NCBI RefSeq assembly: GCF_030814015.1
Contig: NZ_JAUSUL010000002.1
Location: 1,394,618 to 1,458,617, forward strand
DNA length: 64,000 nucleotides
DNA from: Amorphus orientalis
GTDB taxonomy: Bacteria; Pseudomonadota; Alphaproteobacteria; Rhizobiales; Amorphaceae
Direction of reading: 5' to 3'
Shown: positions 55,873 to 64,000 of the stretch, one piece after another
Layout of the letters: each line of letters begins with the position of its first letter
How positions within the stretch are numbered: position 1 is the stretch's first letter
Translations under genes and position numbers: made by a program
Notes under the pieces: generated by a model
What the model was told of the DNA's origin: nothing
Database searches by the model: none
The model's input: only the letters and a program-made list of their open reading frames with translations

Positions 55873-57819
55873 TCATCCGCCCTGCGCGTCCAGCACCTCG
55901 CTCTCGGTCAGGCCCGGCAGCACGAAGACCTGGCCCGGATAGATCAGGTCGGGATCGCGGATCTGGCCGTCATTGGCCTGATAGATGGTCGTGTAGCGGA
56001 ACCCGTCGCCATAGAAATGGCGCGCGATCGTCCACAGCGCGTCGCCGCGGCGAACAAGCACCCGGACGCCCTCGTCGTCGGACCCGAGAATCTCGACCTG
56101 CGGAACGCGCGAGACGGGGGCATCCGACGTCGCCGCATCCCCGCGACTGCCGATCTCACCCTGTTCGGCCACCTGGGCGGGGCCGGCATAGCCGAACGGC
56201 ACTTCGGCGCGGGCGGCGACCGCCCCTTCCATGTTGCGCACCTGATCGGCGCGGATCGTGTAGCGGCCGGGATCCAGGTCCTGGGCGGTCTCGAACGTCC
56301 ATCGGCCGGAGCCGCCGGCGCGGACCGCTCCGACGAAGTCCTCGTCGAGATAGATCCAGATGTTGGCGCCCGGTTCGCTGGTGCCCTTCACGATGAACCG
56401 GTTGTCGTCGGTGAGTTCCGCGCTCTCGATCGTCACCGGCACGGAGGGCGGCGTCACGGCGTCGCCGGACGACCCGTCGCCGGCCCGGGCGATCTCGGCA
56501 TTGCCGCCGGTGCCGGTGAGGTCTGCCGATGCGACGTCGGTGGGGGCGGCCGTGCGCGTGGCGGACGGGTCACCCTCCTCTCCCCCCGCCGGCGCCGGCC
56601 GCGACGGGTCCGCCGTCGCCTGCGACGCATCCGTGCCCTGGCCGGAAGCGGCGGCGGCGGTGTCGGATTGAGGTTGGCTGTCGACCGTCGACTGACCGGA
56701 GGGATCGCGGGGCACCGACAGCGTTTCTTCGCTGACCTTCAGCCGCGCGATGACGGTGTCGTCGCCCTCGCTGTCGGCAGCCCCATCACCGGCGGTTGAG
56801 GGGGCGGTTACCGGCGCCTCCGCCGTGGCAGTGCCCGCGGTCTGGCTCTCGGCACCGGAAGTGTCCGTCGGCCCTTCGACCTGCCGGCCAGACGCCGCGG
56901 TCGACGCAGAGCCGCCGCTGTCATTGCCGACGCCATTTCCGGCCACCTGGGCCTCCGGCTTTTGCAACACCTCCACCGGCTGATCCGGCCGCGACAGCGC
57001 GACAAGCGGCGTCTCGTTGCCGCTTTCGGGGATCGAGACGGCCAGCCGGTCGGCGGACGCCTTCGGCGCGTCGGCGTCCTCGTGATCACTGTGGAGCGCG
57101 ATGTCGTAGGTGCCGGGGGCGAGCGGCCTGTCGAGCACAATCACCCATTCGCCGGCCTGGTTCGCGGTGGTCGACGCAATGACCTCGCCGTTCGCACGCA
57201 ATTCGATGGTCGCGCCGGGGCTGGCTTTGCCGGCGATCACCGCGTCGCCCGAGGGCTCGATGCGGACGATGTCGTAGGTGGGTGTCTGGAGTTCGAAGGT
57301 CTCAACCGTTTCGGTGCCGGTGTCCTGGCCGGCCGCCGCGGTCTCCGCTCCCTGCCCGGACGACGATGCGCCAGACGCCGTCCCGGCGGGCGCGGAGGAC
57401 GAAGCAGTACTGGCCGGCTCCGATGACGTGGAGCTGCCCGAAGCGCTTCCGTCCGGCTGCGGATCGGCCTGGCCGCCGGCGGTCTGTGCGGTCGCATCCG
57501 GTCCGGAGGCCGTGTCGGCCTGTGTCCCGGCGGTCGTCCCGTCGCCGGCGGTTGCATCGGCCGCCCCGGTCGCCGCCTCATCCGTCGACCCGGAGCCCGG
57601 GGCGGGATCGGTGGAGGCCGCGGTTGCGTCGGCCGATGAAGCGGCGGTCCCACCCGAGGCCTCGGCGGCGGGCTCCGCCGCGGCGCTCTCCTGCGATGCG
57701 GTCGCGTCCGGCTGGGCCGGCGACGGCGCGAAGGCTCCGTCCCGATAGGCCGAATAGGCGCCGAGCGCCCCCACGGCGATCACGAACAGCACTGCCCCGG
57801 CGCTTGCCCTTGAACTCAT
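55873..57819 (-). CDS. LysM-domain envelope protein with long low-complexity region
   Basis: 648 residues. N-terminal membrane anchor (AGAVLFVIAVGALGAYSAYR), then about 140 residues of Ala/Ser/Thr/Gly-rich low complexity, beta-sandwich Big-like repeats (DIVRIEPSGDAVIAGKASPG; TIESAELTDDNRFIVKGTSE) separated by further low complexity, and a C-terminal LysM (RRGDALWTIARHFYGDGFRY to YPGQVFVLPG). LysM binds peptidoglycan, so the protein probably bridges inner membrane and cell wall. This layout is common in Hyphomicrobiales. Confidence 0.88.
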   Translation of the reverse strand: MSSRASAGAVLFVIAVGALGAYSAYRDGAFAPSPAQPDATASQESAAAEPAAEASGGTAASSADATAASTDPAPGSGSTDEAATGAADATAGDGTTAGTQADTASGPDATAQTAGGQADPQPDGSASGSSTSSEPASTASSSAPAGTASGASSSGQGAETAAAGQDTGTETVETFELQTPTYDIVRIEPSGDAVIAGKASPGATIELRANGEVIASTTANQAGEWVIVLDRPLAPGTYDIALHSDHEDADAPKASADRLAVSIPESGNETPLVALSRPDQPVEVLQKPEAQVAGNGVGNDSGGSASTAASGRQVEGPTDTSGAESQTAGTATAEAPVTAPSTAGDGAADSEGDDTVIARLKVSEETLSVPRDPSGQSTVDSQPQSDTAAAASGQGTDASQATADPSRPAPAGGEEGDPSATRTAAPTDVASADLTGTGGNAEIARAGDGSSGDAVTPPSVPVTIESAELTDDNRFIVKGTSEPGANIWIYLDEDFVGAVRAGGSGRWTFETAQDLDPGRYTIRADQVRNMEGAVAARAEVPFGYAGPAQVAEQGEIGSRGDAATSDAPVSRVPQVEILGSDDEGVRVLVRRGDALWTIARHFYGDGFRYTTIYQANDGQIRDPDLIYPGQVFVLPGLTESEVLDAQGG

Positions 57820-58071
57820 TGCATTCTCCAGCGTCAGCCCGGCGCGGCCCCGTGCGCCGGCTCCCCATCAGCCGCGTCACCGTCCGGTTCGAATCGGCCG
57901 ATACGCTAGACTTGCAGCGAACGCAATAGGCGCACTGATTGCAAGCTCTCCGCACGGATTCGGGGGCTCATAGCGCCGATTTCAGCCCCGGACAACCGCG
58001 GGCGCCAACCAGCGAGCGGGGTGGGTGCGTTCTTCTTGACGCCTTGCGGCGCGCCTGCCACATGCACCTTC

Positions 58072-58671
58072 ATGTCCAATATGAAACGTATCTGCGTCTA
58101 TTGCGGCTCCGGCCACGGCATCGACCCCTCCTACGAAGCAGCCGCCCGCGATCTCGGGCGCGCGCTGGCGTCGGAGGGCATCGAACTCGTCTATGGCGGC
58201 GGGTCGGTCGGCCTCATGGGCACCCTCGCCCACTCGGTGCTGTCGTCCGGCGGGCGCGTCACCGGCGTCATTCCCCAGTTCCTGAAGGATCGGGAGGTGA
58301 TGCTGAACGAGGTGACCGAGCTCATCACCACCGGCGACATGCACGAGCGCAAGCGCATCATGTTCGAGCGCGCCGACGCATTCGTGGCACTGCCCGGCGG
58401 CATCGGCACCCTCGAGGAGGCCGTGGAGATGATGACCTGGTCCCAGCTCGGCCAGCACCGCAAGCCGATCCTGATGGCCAACATCAACCGCTTCTGGGAT
58501 CCGTTGGTCCACCTGCTCGATCACATGCGGAAAGAGGCCTTCATCCGCCCGGGCCTGGATGTCGCCTTCATGGTCTGTGACGAGATCGGAGAGGTCGTGC
58601 CGCGCCTGCGCGCGGAAGTGGCGCGACGGAGCGAGCCCGAAGGCGACGACGCGACGATCGAGAAGCTGTAG
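58072..58671 (+). CDS. LOG-family cytokinin riboside monophosphate phosphoribohydrolase
   Basis: 199 residues from ATG 58072 (MSNMKRICVYCGSGHG). TIGR00730/LOG family: ELVYGGGSVGLMGTLAHSVL, then MHERKRIMFERADAFVALPG and PGGIGTLEEAVEMM (the PGGxGTxxE signature). Releases the free base from nucleoside 5'-monophosphates; called lysine-decarboxylase-like in older annotation. C-terminal acidic tail. Confidence 0.92.
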   Translation: MSNMKRICVYCGSGHGIDPSYEAAARDLGRALASEGIELVYGGGSVGLMGTLAHSVLSSGGRVTGVIPQFLKDREVMLNEVTELITTGDMHERKRIMFERADAFVALPGGIGTLEEAVEMMTWSQLGQHRKPILMANINRFWDPLVHLLDHMRKEAFIRPGLDVAFMVCDEIGEVVPRLRAEVARRSEPEGDDATIEKL

Positions 58672-58725
58672 CGGCGAGCGGTCGGCGCCGAAGGAAACAC
58701 ATCTTATTTCGCAGCGACACCGACC

Positions 58726-59001
58726 CTACTTGCGCCGGTTCCAGCGCCTGAGCACGGTGTCATGAGGCCCGACATCGACGGCGGTAAAGGTGTCCTCGTC
58801 CTCCTGGCGCAGCAGGATCCGATCCCCACCCTTGCCGTTAATCAGGAAATATCCGGAAAGTCCCTGGAATGGGCGAAATCGTAAGCTGTTCGCTTCTTGC
58901 GAGGAAACAAAAATCCGAAGCCGATCCTGAATTCCGCGTTGCCGGTCAGGCGGCAGGCTGGTCAAGGCTTTTGCGAAAGCCTTTGTGACCAGAACCTTCA
59001 C
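58726..59001 (-). CDS. RelE/ParE-type toxin
   Basis: 91 residues with the RelE-fold layout: VTKAFAKALTSLPPDRQRGI, LRFRPFQGLSGYFLINGKGG, DRILLRQEDEDTFTAVDVGP and HDTVLRRWNRRK. Such toxins cleave mRNA on the ribosome or inhibit gyrase. It is the second gene of a pair; its ATG overlaps the stop of the upstream partner (ATGA). Confidence 0.85.
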   Translation of the reverse strand: MKVLVTKAFAKALTSLPPDRQRGIQDRLRIFVSSQEANSLRFRPFQGLSGYFLINGKGGDRILLRQEDEDTFTAVDVGPHDTVLRRWNRRK

Positions 59002-59555
59002 GCAGCACTCTCGAATTTTCCTTTCACCGTCGCTGCGGTGTCTTCGGGAGTGATTTCGAACGCGACTTCTTCGGAGTCCTGCTTACATTCCGCGTTCAAC
59101 GCGCGCAGAAACAGAGCCATTTCGAGCGTGGCATCGATCTCCCGGCCCGTGGTGTTCTCGATCAATTCGAGACATTCTCCGATCGGATGAGCATGGCTCT
59201 CAAATCGATGGCCGCCGGCCTCCAACTCGCCCCATAGGCGGCGGATGACGCCGGCATATTTTTCTGCGTCGCGTTCTGCTGCGGTCTCAAGGGATTGCGC
59301 AGCCTTCTCAAAGAACTTGAAATCTTGGGTCACATTTGGACCGCCCGCGTACAAGTCGCGCAAGGAGGCCTTTATCTGCTCTCCCTCTTGGATCCATTGA
59401 TCCATTTGTTCCGCATATATCCGCGACCGTCGGGACAGATCACGCAGGAGAGCCTCACCTTCGTAACCGAACACGTCGATCTGTCCGACGATCGACGGCG
59501 GCGGCGATTGCAGCGCGTGAAAGACTGCTGTCTCTAGGGTGCTGTCCGTATTCAT
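58998..59555 (-). CDS. Unusual large antitoxin candidate, 185 aa
   Basis: 185 residues from ATG 59555 (MNTDSTLETAVFHALQSPPP). It contains no ribbon-helix-helix, HTH or AbrB motif; the sequence is helical throughout (RRSRIYAEQMDQWIQEGEQI; FKFFEKAAQSLETAAERDAE) with a C-terminus EEVAFEITPEDTAATVKGKF. Antitoxins of RelE-type toxins are usually 70-100 residues. Coupling to the toxin gene by ATGA is the evidence for the role. Confidence 0.65.
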   Translation of the reverse strand: MNTDSTLETAVFHALQSPPPSIVGQIDVFGYEGEALLRDLSRRSRIYAEQMDQWIQEGEQIKASLRDLYAGGPNVTQDFKFFEKAAQSLETAAERDAEKYAGVIRRLWGELEAGGHRFESHAHPIGECLELIENTTGREIDATLEMALFLRALNAECKQDSEEVAFEITPEDTAATVKGKFESAA

Positions 59556-59617
59556 ACCCACTATCCTACACGATCTGCCAAGAAATGGGTACGAAGCCGC
59601 GGAGCCGCCAGTAGTTG

Positions 59618-61240
59618 TTACTCCGCCGCGACCTGCAGCCCGTGGTCCGTCACCCCCTGCTTCATCAGCCGGTAGGTGATGGAGTCCGTCAGCGCCTGGA
59701 ACGAGGCATCGACGATGTTGGGGGAGACGCCGATCGTGAACCAGCGGTGCCCGGCGGAATCGCCGCTTTCGATCAGCACGCGCGTGGTCGCCGCGGTGGA
59801 CCCGTTGAGGATGCGGACCTTGAAGTCCAGCAGTTCCAGATCGGCGATCGCATCCTGGTAGGGACCGAGATCCTTGCGCAGCGCGTTGTCCAGCGCGTTC
59901 ACCGGACCGTTGCCTTCCGCGACCGACATCACCGTCTTGCCGCCGACATCGATCTTCACCACCGCCTCGGAGACGGTGACCAGGTCGCCGATGGCGTTGT
60001 GGCGCCGCTCGACCATCACCCGGAACGACTGGACGTCGAAGAATGTCGGCACGGTGCCGAGCACCCGGCGCGCCATCAGCTCGAACGATGCATCGGCCGC
60101 CTCGTAGGCGTAGCCTTCCGCTTCCCGTTCCTTGATGTCGGAGAGCAGACGGTCCAGCCGCGGGTCTTTGCTGTCCACCTGGATGCCGAAGCGGGCAAGC
60201 TCGGACAGAAGGTTCGACTTACCGGCCTGATCGGACACCAGCACACGGCGGCGGTTGCCGACCACCTCCGGCGGGATGTGCTCGTAGGTCTCCGGCTCCT
60301 TCATGATGGCGGAGGCGTGGATGCCGGCCTTGGTGGTGAAGGCGGCGGCCCCGACATAGGGCGCGTGCACGTCCGGCGCGCGGTTCAGAAGCTCGTCGAA
60401 GCGGCGCGACAGCACGGTGATGTCGGCGAGCGCGTCGTCGGTGACGCCGACCTCGAACATGTCACGGTAGGGTGCCTTCAGCTTCAGGGTCGGGATCAGC
60501 GTGATCAGGTTGGCGTTGCCGCAGCGCTCGCCGATGCCGTTGAGCGTGCCCTGGATCTGGCGCGCCCCGGCGCGCACGGCGGCGAGCGAATTGGCGACCG
60601 CGTGGCCGGTGTCGTCATGGGCGTGGATGCCGATGTGGCTGCCGGGCACGCGCTCGCAGACGGTGCGCACCACCGTCTCGATGGTCTCCGGCATGGTACC
60701 GCCGTTGGTGTCGCACAGGACCACCCAGCGGGCGCCGGCCCGGTAGGCCGTCTCCACGCAGGACAGCGCGAAGTCCGGATCGGCGGCATAGCCGTCGAAG
60801 AAGTGCTCGCAGTCGACCAGCGCTTCCTTGCCGGCCGCCAGCGCGGCACCGACGGATTCGGCGATGCCGTCGAGGTTCTCCTCCAGGCTGATGCCGAGGG
60901 CGAGACGCACGTGATAGTCCCACGCCTTGGCCACGAAGCAGACGGAATCGGAGGCCGACTGCAGGATCGCCGCGAGCCCCGGATCGTTGGAGACCGACCG
61001 CCCGGCCCGCTTGGTCATGCCGAAGGCGGTGAACCGGGCGCGGGTCGTGCGCGGGCTCTGGAAGAACGCGGTGTCGGTCGGATTGGCGCCGGGATAGCCG
61101 CCCTCGATGTAATCGACCCCGAGCTCTTCCAGGATATCCACCACGGCGATCTTCTCTTCGAGCGAGAAGTTGAGGCCGTGGGTCTGGGCCCCGTCGCGCA
61201 GGGTGGTGTCGAACAGGGTAAGGGTCTCTTTGTCGCTCAT
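59618..61240 (-). CDS. cimA: Citramalate synthase
   Basis: 540 residues from ATG 61240 ([20 protein letters not shown]). 2-isopropylmalate/homocitrate synthase superfamily with the CimA (TIGR00977) pattern: FDTTLRDG (10-17), [33 protein letters not shown] (metal ligands), [20 protein letters not shown] and a C-terminal LeuA-type dimer domain with [20 protein letters not shown]. Condenses pyruvate and acetyl-CoA for isoleucine synthesis. Overlaps cysS by four bases (ATGA). Confidence 0.93.
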   Translation of the reverse strand: MSDKETLTLFDTTLRDGAQTHGLNFSLEEKIAVVDILEELGVDYIEGGYPGANPTDTAFFQSPRTTRARFTAFGMTKRAGRSVSNDPGLAAILQSASDSVCFVAKAWDYHVRLALGISLEENLDGIAESVGAALAAGKEALVDCEHFFDGYAADPDFALSCVETAYRAGARWVVLCDTNGGTMPETIETVVRTVCERVPGSHIGIHAHDDTGHAVANSLAAVRAGARQIQGTLNGIGERCGNANLITLIPTLKLKAPYRDMFEVGVTDDALADITVLSRRFDELLNRAPDVHAPYVGAAAFTTKAGIHASAIMKEPETYEHIPPEVVGNRRRVLVSDQAGKSNLLSELARFGIQVDSKDPRLDRLLSDIKEREAEGYAYEAADASFELMARRVLGTVPTFFDVQSFRVMVERRHNAIGDLVTVSEAVVKIDVGGKTVMSVAEGNGPVNALDNALRKDLGPYQDAIADLELLDFKVRILNGSTAATTRVLIESGDSAGHRWFTIGVSPNIVDASFQALTDSITYRLMKQGVTDHGLQVAAE

Positions 61241-62697
61241 CGGGCGACCTCCCATGTGGTCGTCGGCTTGCCGGTTTCCGGATCCTTGCCGTCCTTCAGT
61301 GTTATTCCGCGTCCGACGAGATCGTCGCGGATGCGATCGGCCTCGCCGAAATCCTTTGCCGCGCGGGCGGCGAGCCGCGCCTCGATCAGCTCGGCGATCT
61401 CCGCCTCCGGGACCGGCGGCGCGGCCTGCGCCGATTCCACGAACCCGAGATCGAAGCCCAGGAACAGGAGCGAGGCGGACAGGTTGGCGGCCGCGGCGCG
61501 ATCCCGGCGACTGTCATCGCCGATGGATTTGGCGATTTCGTGCAGCCGGGCGATCGCCTTCGGCGTGTTCAGGTCGTCGGCCAGAGCCGCAACGACCTGT
61601 GCGTCGGGCTCGCGGCCCTCGGCGTCGTCGCCGATCCGCCGCTTCCAGCGCCGCAGGTTCGCCTCCGCCTCCTCCAGCGCCCGCACGGTCCAGTCGATCG
61701 GCTGGCGGTAGTCGGTGCCCAGCATGGCGAGCCGGAGTACGGCGCCGGGCCACGACCGGCCGCCGAACTGCTCGCCGGACAACAGGTCCCGGATGGTGAT
61801 GAAGTTGCCGAGCGACTTCGACATCTTCTCGCCTTCCACCTGCAGGAAGCCGTTGTGCATCCAGACCGAGGCCATCCGGTCGACGGAGAAGCAGGCGCAG
61901 GTCTGGGCGACCTCGTTCTCGTGGTGGGGAAAGACCAGGTCGATGCCGCCGCCGTGAATGTCGAAGCGGTGCGGCAGCTTGCGGGCGTCGTCGCTGAGGT
62001 CGGCTTCCATGGCCTGCCAGAGGAAACGGTCGGCCATGGCGGAGCATTCGATGTGCCAGCCGGGACGGCCCTGCCCCTCGATCCCGGCCGGGCTCGGCCA
62101 GCCGGGCTCGCCCTCGCCGGAGGGTTTCCACAACACGAAGTCGGCCGGCGCCTTCTTGTAGGGCGCAACCTCGACCCGGGCCCCGGCGATCATCTCGTCC
62201 ATCGGGCGCCCGGACAGGCGGCCGTACGCTTCGAGCGAGGGCACGTGGAACAGGACGTGCCCCTCCGCCACGTAGGCATGGCCGGAGGCGACCAGCCCGT
62301 CGATCATCGCCTTCATGTCGTCGATGTGCTCGGTCGCGCGCGGCTCGTGGGTCGGCGGCAGGCAGTCGAGAGCGGCGACGTCGGCGCGGAAATCGGCAAG
62401 CGTCGTTTCGGTCAGCTCGCGGATCGAGATGCCGCGCTCGGCGGCGCGCGCGTTGATCTTGTCGTCCACGTCGGTGACGTTGCGGACATAGGTGACGTGA
62501 TCGTCGCCGTAGAGATGCCGCAGCAGGCGGAACATCACGTCGAAGACGATCAGCGGCCGCGCGTTGCCGATATGGGCGCGATCATAGACCGTCGGCCCGC
62601 ACACATAGATGCGGACGTGATCCGGATCGATCGGCACGAACGGCTCCTTGCGGCGGGTCGCCGTGTTGTGGAGCTGAAGCGTCGGCGCGCGCGTCAT
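61237..62697 (-). CDS. cysS: Cysteinyl-tRNA synthetase
   Basis: 486 residues from ATG 62697. Class I synthetase with [19 protein letters not shown] (HIGN at 42-45, zinc ligand Cys33), [27 protein letters not shown] and [12 protein letters not shown]. Charges tRNA-Cys in the cytoplasm. Upstream it overlaps, by ATGA, the stop of the interrupted small frame at 62694-62828; downstream it overlaps cimA. Confidence 0.96.
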   Translation of the reverse strand: MTRAPTLQLHNTATRRKEPFVPIDPDHVRIYVCGPTVYDRAHIGNARPLIVFDVMFRLLRHLYGDDHVTYVRNVTDVDDKINARAAERGISIRELTETTLADFRADVAALDCLPPTHEPRATEHIDDMKAMIDGLVASGHAYVAEGHVLFHVPSLEAYGRLSGRPMDEMIAGARVEVAPYKKAPADFVLWKPSGEGEPGWPSPAGIEGQGRPGWHIECSAMADRFLWQAMEADLSDDARKLPHRFDIHGGGIDLVFPHHENEVAQTCACFSVDRMASVWMHNGFLQVEGEKMSKSLGNFITIRDLLSGEQFGGRSWPGAVLRLAMLGTDYRQPIDWTVRALEEAEANLRRWKRRIGDDAEGREPDAQVVAALADDLNTPKAIARLHEIAKSIGDDSRRDRAAAANLSASLLFLGFDLGFVESAQAAPPVPEAEIAELIEARLAARAAKDFGEADRIRDDLVGRGITLKDGKDPETGKPTTTWEVAR

Positions 62698-62828
62698 GCG
62701 CAATTCCCTCCGTCGCCGGCCGGGTCCGCGATCTCTTCCGATTGTCCTTTGGAGCAGAAGAAGACGGCCACAGCCAGCGTGAGCTAGCTGAGAATAATGG
62801 TTCCGCAGATGATGGCGGTCGTCTTCAT
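62694..62828 (-). pseudogene. Small membrane protein frame broken by an amber codon, coupled to cysS
   Basis: Reading the minus strand gives [35 protein letters not shown], then an acidic tail ending GNCA and TGA. Read through, it is one membrane span (residues 4-25) with a soluble tail, 44 residues. The final TGA overlaps the cysS ATG, the kind of coupling expected of a real gene, so the TAG at codon 15 (62784-62786) is probably a recent nonsense mutation. GGAAGG precedes the ATG very closely. Confidence 0.5.
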
Positions 62829-63038
62829 GCCTTCCGTTTGGGCGATAAGACCGCCGCCGTCAAGCCCGGGATTTCGCCATGCGCCGACGATGCAAGCCCG
62901 GAGCAGGCTCGCCGACGGGATTCAGCCGACGTTAAGACATTGCTGCCACGCTGCGGGGAAACAGGAAACGGGTGAGTGCCGCGAGCAAGGCTCCGAAGAG
63001 GACCGGCGCGGCACGGCAAAGCCCAGCGAGGCGTCATC

Positions 63039-63230
63039 ATGGTGCGTACATTCGTCCAGGCCATCTGCGCCGCGGCGATCCTGACGGGGTTCGTCGTCGG
63101 ACCCGCCGTCGTGTTCGCCGGCGCTACGCGACTGACCCGCGAGCCCACGATGCTGAACGAGCGCATGCCCTGCGGCATGACCGGGCTCGAGTGCACCGGG
63201 GCGGAGATGATCGCGGCCCGGCGCAAGTAG
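63039..63230 (+). CDS. Small secreted protein, paralogue 1
   Basis: 63 residues from ATG 63039. Signal peptide MVRTFVQAICAAAILTGFVV ending near VFAGA; the mature part is short with two Cys (MPCGMTGLECTG). The N-terminus and Cys spacing resemble the product at 63599-63793. Function unknown. Confidence 0.6.
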   Translation: MVRTFVQAICAAAILTGFVVGPAVVFAGATRLTREPTMLNERMPCGMTGLECTGAEMIAARRK

Positions 63231-63598
63231 CGCGACCCGCCGGATCCATCCGCCCTGTTCCCGATTGCGGCCCTGCTGCCGCGGCGAGAAAGCCGTGTCT
63301 CCGCCGACGGCGAGCACGCGCGATCCGAACCCGCGTCTCTTCACCGGCTGCGGTTCGACCTGCTTCAGTGCCCGTTTCCTGCCTGATCCCCGTTCGCCCC
63401 TACGCCTCCCCGGACCGCAGGTGTCCCGCGGTCGCAAGCGGCCCACACCGGGCCTGACACCTATGGTTTCCCGGGATTAAGGAACCTGAACGTCAGCTAA
63501 AAACGCCACTCAGGTCCGGTTCACGGCCGATCCCCCATCTTCGCGTTCGACAAGCGGCAAGCACGCCGCGGCACGACTTGACGAACCGGAGAGCACCC
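63231..63598. other. Intergenic region between the two paralogues, 368 bp
   Basis: No coding signal. Probably promoter and leader of the second paralogue; GAGCACCC directly precedes its ATG. Nothing else identifiable. Confidence 0.5.
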
Positions 63599-63793
63599 AT
63601 GACCCGCACCATCGTTCAGACCCTTTCGGCCGGGATGATCCTGTCGGCCCTCATCGTCGGTCCCTTCGCGATTTCCACCGTCGCCTCACACGGCGTCCCG
63701 TCGGCGGCCTCGGGCAAGATCCTGTGCTTCGCCAAGGGCATTTCCTGCGGCAACGGCCCGGTGCTGATGCCCGCCGTCCTGGGCATGCGCTGA
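63599..63793 (+). CDS. Small secreted protein, paralogue 2
   Basis: 64 residues from ATG 63599. Signal peptide MTRTIVQTLSAGMILSALIV, mature part with two Cys (ILCFAKGISCGNGP). About half of the first 22 residues match paralogue 1, and both end in a short Cys-containing tail. Tandem duplication is likely. Function unknown. Confidence 0.6.
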   Translation: MTRTIVQTLSAGMILSALIVGPFAISTVASHGVPSAASGKILCFAKGISCGNGPVLMPAVLGMR

Positions 63794-63911
63794 GGCGGAC
63801 TGGCACTGTGCGGTCCCATTCAACTGCCTCTCGGTAGCCACTCACCCGACGAATGCTCTGATCAAGGCCCGAAAACTCACGGGCTGCGATCCCTGGCCCT
63901 GGATTCCCTGA

Positions 63912-64000
63912 ACTCACGAACGAAGTGCAACAACCTGCTAAGGTGTTGCCGCTATGGGAACCCAATACCGACACCTCGATCTTGAAGAGAGGTGTGCGAT
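63912..64000 (+). mobile_element. IS30-family insertion sequence, left end only
   Basis: The segment from about 63912 (ACTCACGAACGAAG, then TGCAACAACCTG and AAGGTGTTGC) looks like an IS30-type terminal repeat and leader, directly in front of a transposase start. The rest lies outside the window; the exact end is uncertain. Confidence 0.7.
63954..64000 (+). CDS. IS30-family transposase, N-terminus only
   Basis: ATG 63954 gives MGTQYRHLDLEERCA before the window ends. Y-R-H-L-x-L-E-E-R-C is the conserved N-terminal start of IS30 transposases (helix-turn-helix domain). Partial. Confidence 0.8.
   Translation, partial: MGTQYRHLDLEERCA

Noticed and set aside
1598..64000. CRISPR array
   Set aside because: No regularly spaced direct repeats with unique spacers were found anywhere in the window.

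Overview
The window comes from a high-GC alphaproteobacterium, most likely of the order Hyphomicrobiales (Rhizobiales). The evidence is the chromosomal order valS - popZ (DUF2497) - tolC - PCMT, an NDUFS4-type complex I subunit gene, and the overall codon and GC character. The species cannot be named from the sequence.

Layout. Positions 1-1566 are left chromosomal flank: a diguanylate cyclase fragment and a secreted nuclease-like protein. A 37 kb integrated element runs from 1598 to 38742. It is bounded by 45-bp direct copies of the 5' part of a tRNA-Arg(TCT) gene, with a tyrosine integrase at its right end. Positions 38743-63950 are chromosome: valS, popZ, tolC, cimA, cysS, tRNA-Pro, tRNA-Cys, a toxin-antitoxin-like pair and others. 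An IS30-type insertion sequence begins at about 63912 and leaves the window.

Inside the element, almost all genes read leftward (minus). From right to left: integrase, a small membrane protein, an AlpA-type excisionase and a winged-helix regulator (36.6-38.6 kb); a module of two VirD4/TraD-like ATPases, a small linker gene and a replication-relaxation family protein (31.7-36.2 kb), preceded by a non-coding stretch with a 13-bp inverted repeat; a CHC2 zinc-finger primase-like fragment, an MGLDMY-type phage protein and an ArdC antirestriction protein (28.9-31.3 kb). Then comes the virion block: glycosyltransferase, TerS, TerL, second glycosyltransferase, portal, scaffold, capsid, adaptor, polyglycine tail fibre, beta-propeller-like tail protein and two large coiled-coil/internal virion proteins (11-28 kb). 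A lysis cassette follows (9.2-10.9 kb), then early/DNA-metabolism genes (5.5-9.1 kb, including RusA and a possible ssDNA-binding protein) and an Eco29kI-like restriction-modification operon with a Vsr nuclease (3.2-5.5 kb). No tape-measure or sheath gene is visible, so the virion is probably a short-tailed (podovirus-like) phage. Two plus-strand membrane-protein genes look like lysogenic cargo.

The most unusual points are: a complete-looking temperate phage that also carries a conjugation-type ATPase/relaxation module; a large-terminase gene whose P-loop lies upstream of every canonical start codon; a tRNA-like RNA of about 139 nt with its own promoter; a glycosyltransferase with an inserted domain shared with a SAP-domain phage protein; a hairpin that masks the ribosome-binding site of the excisionase; and a fossil of a second, tiny element in tRNA-Pro. 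Several small genes (44-59 codons) inside the phage operons and one outside it (53552-53683) were recovered by direct translation.
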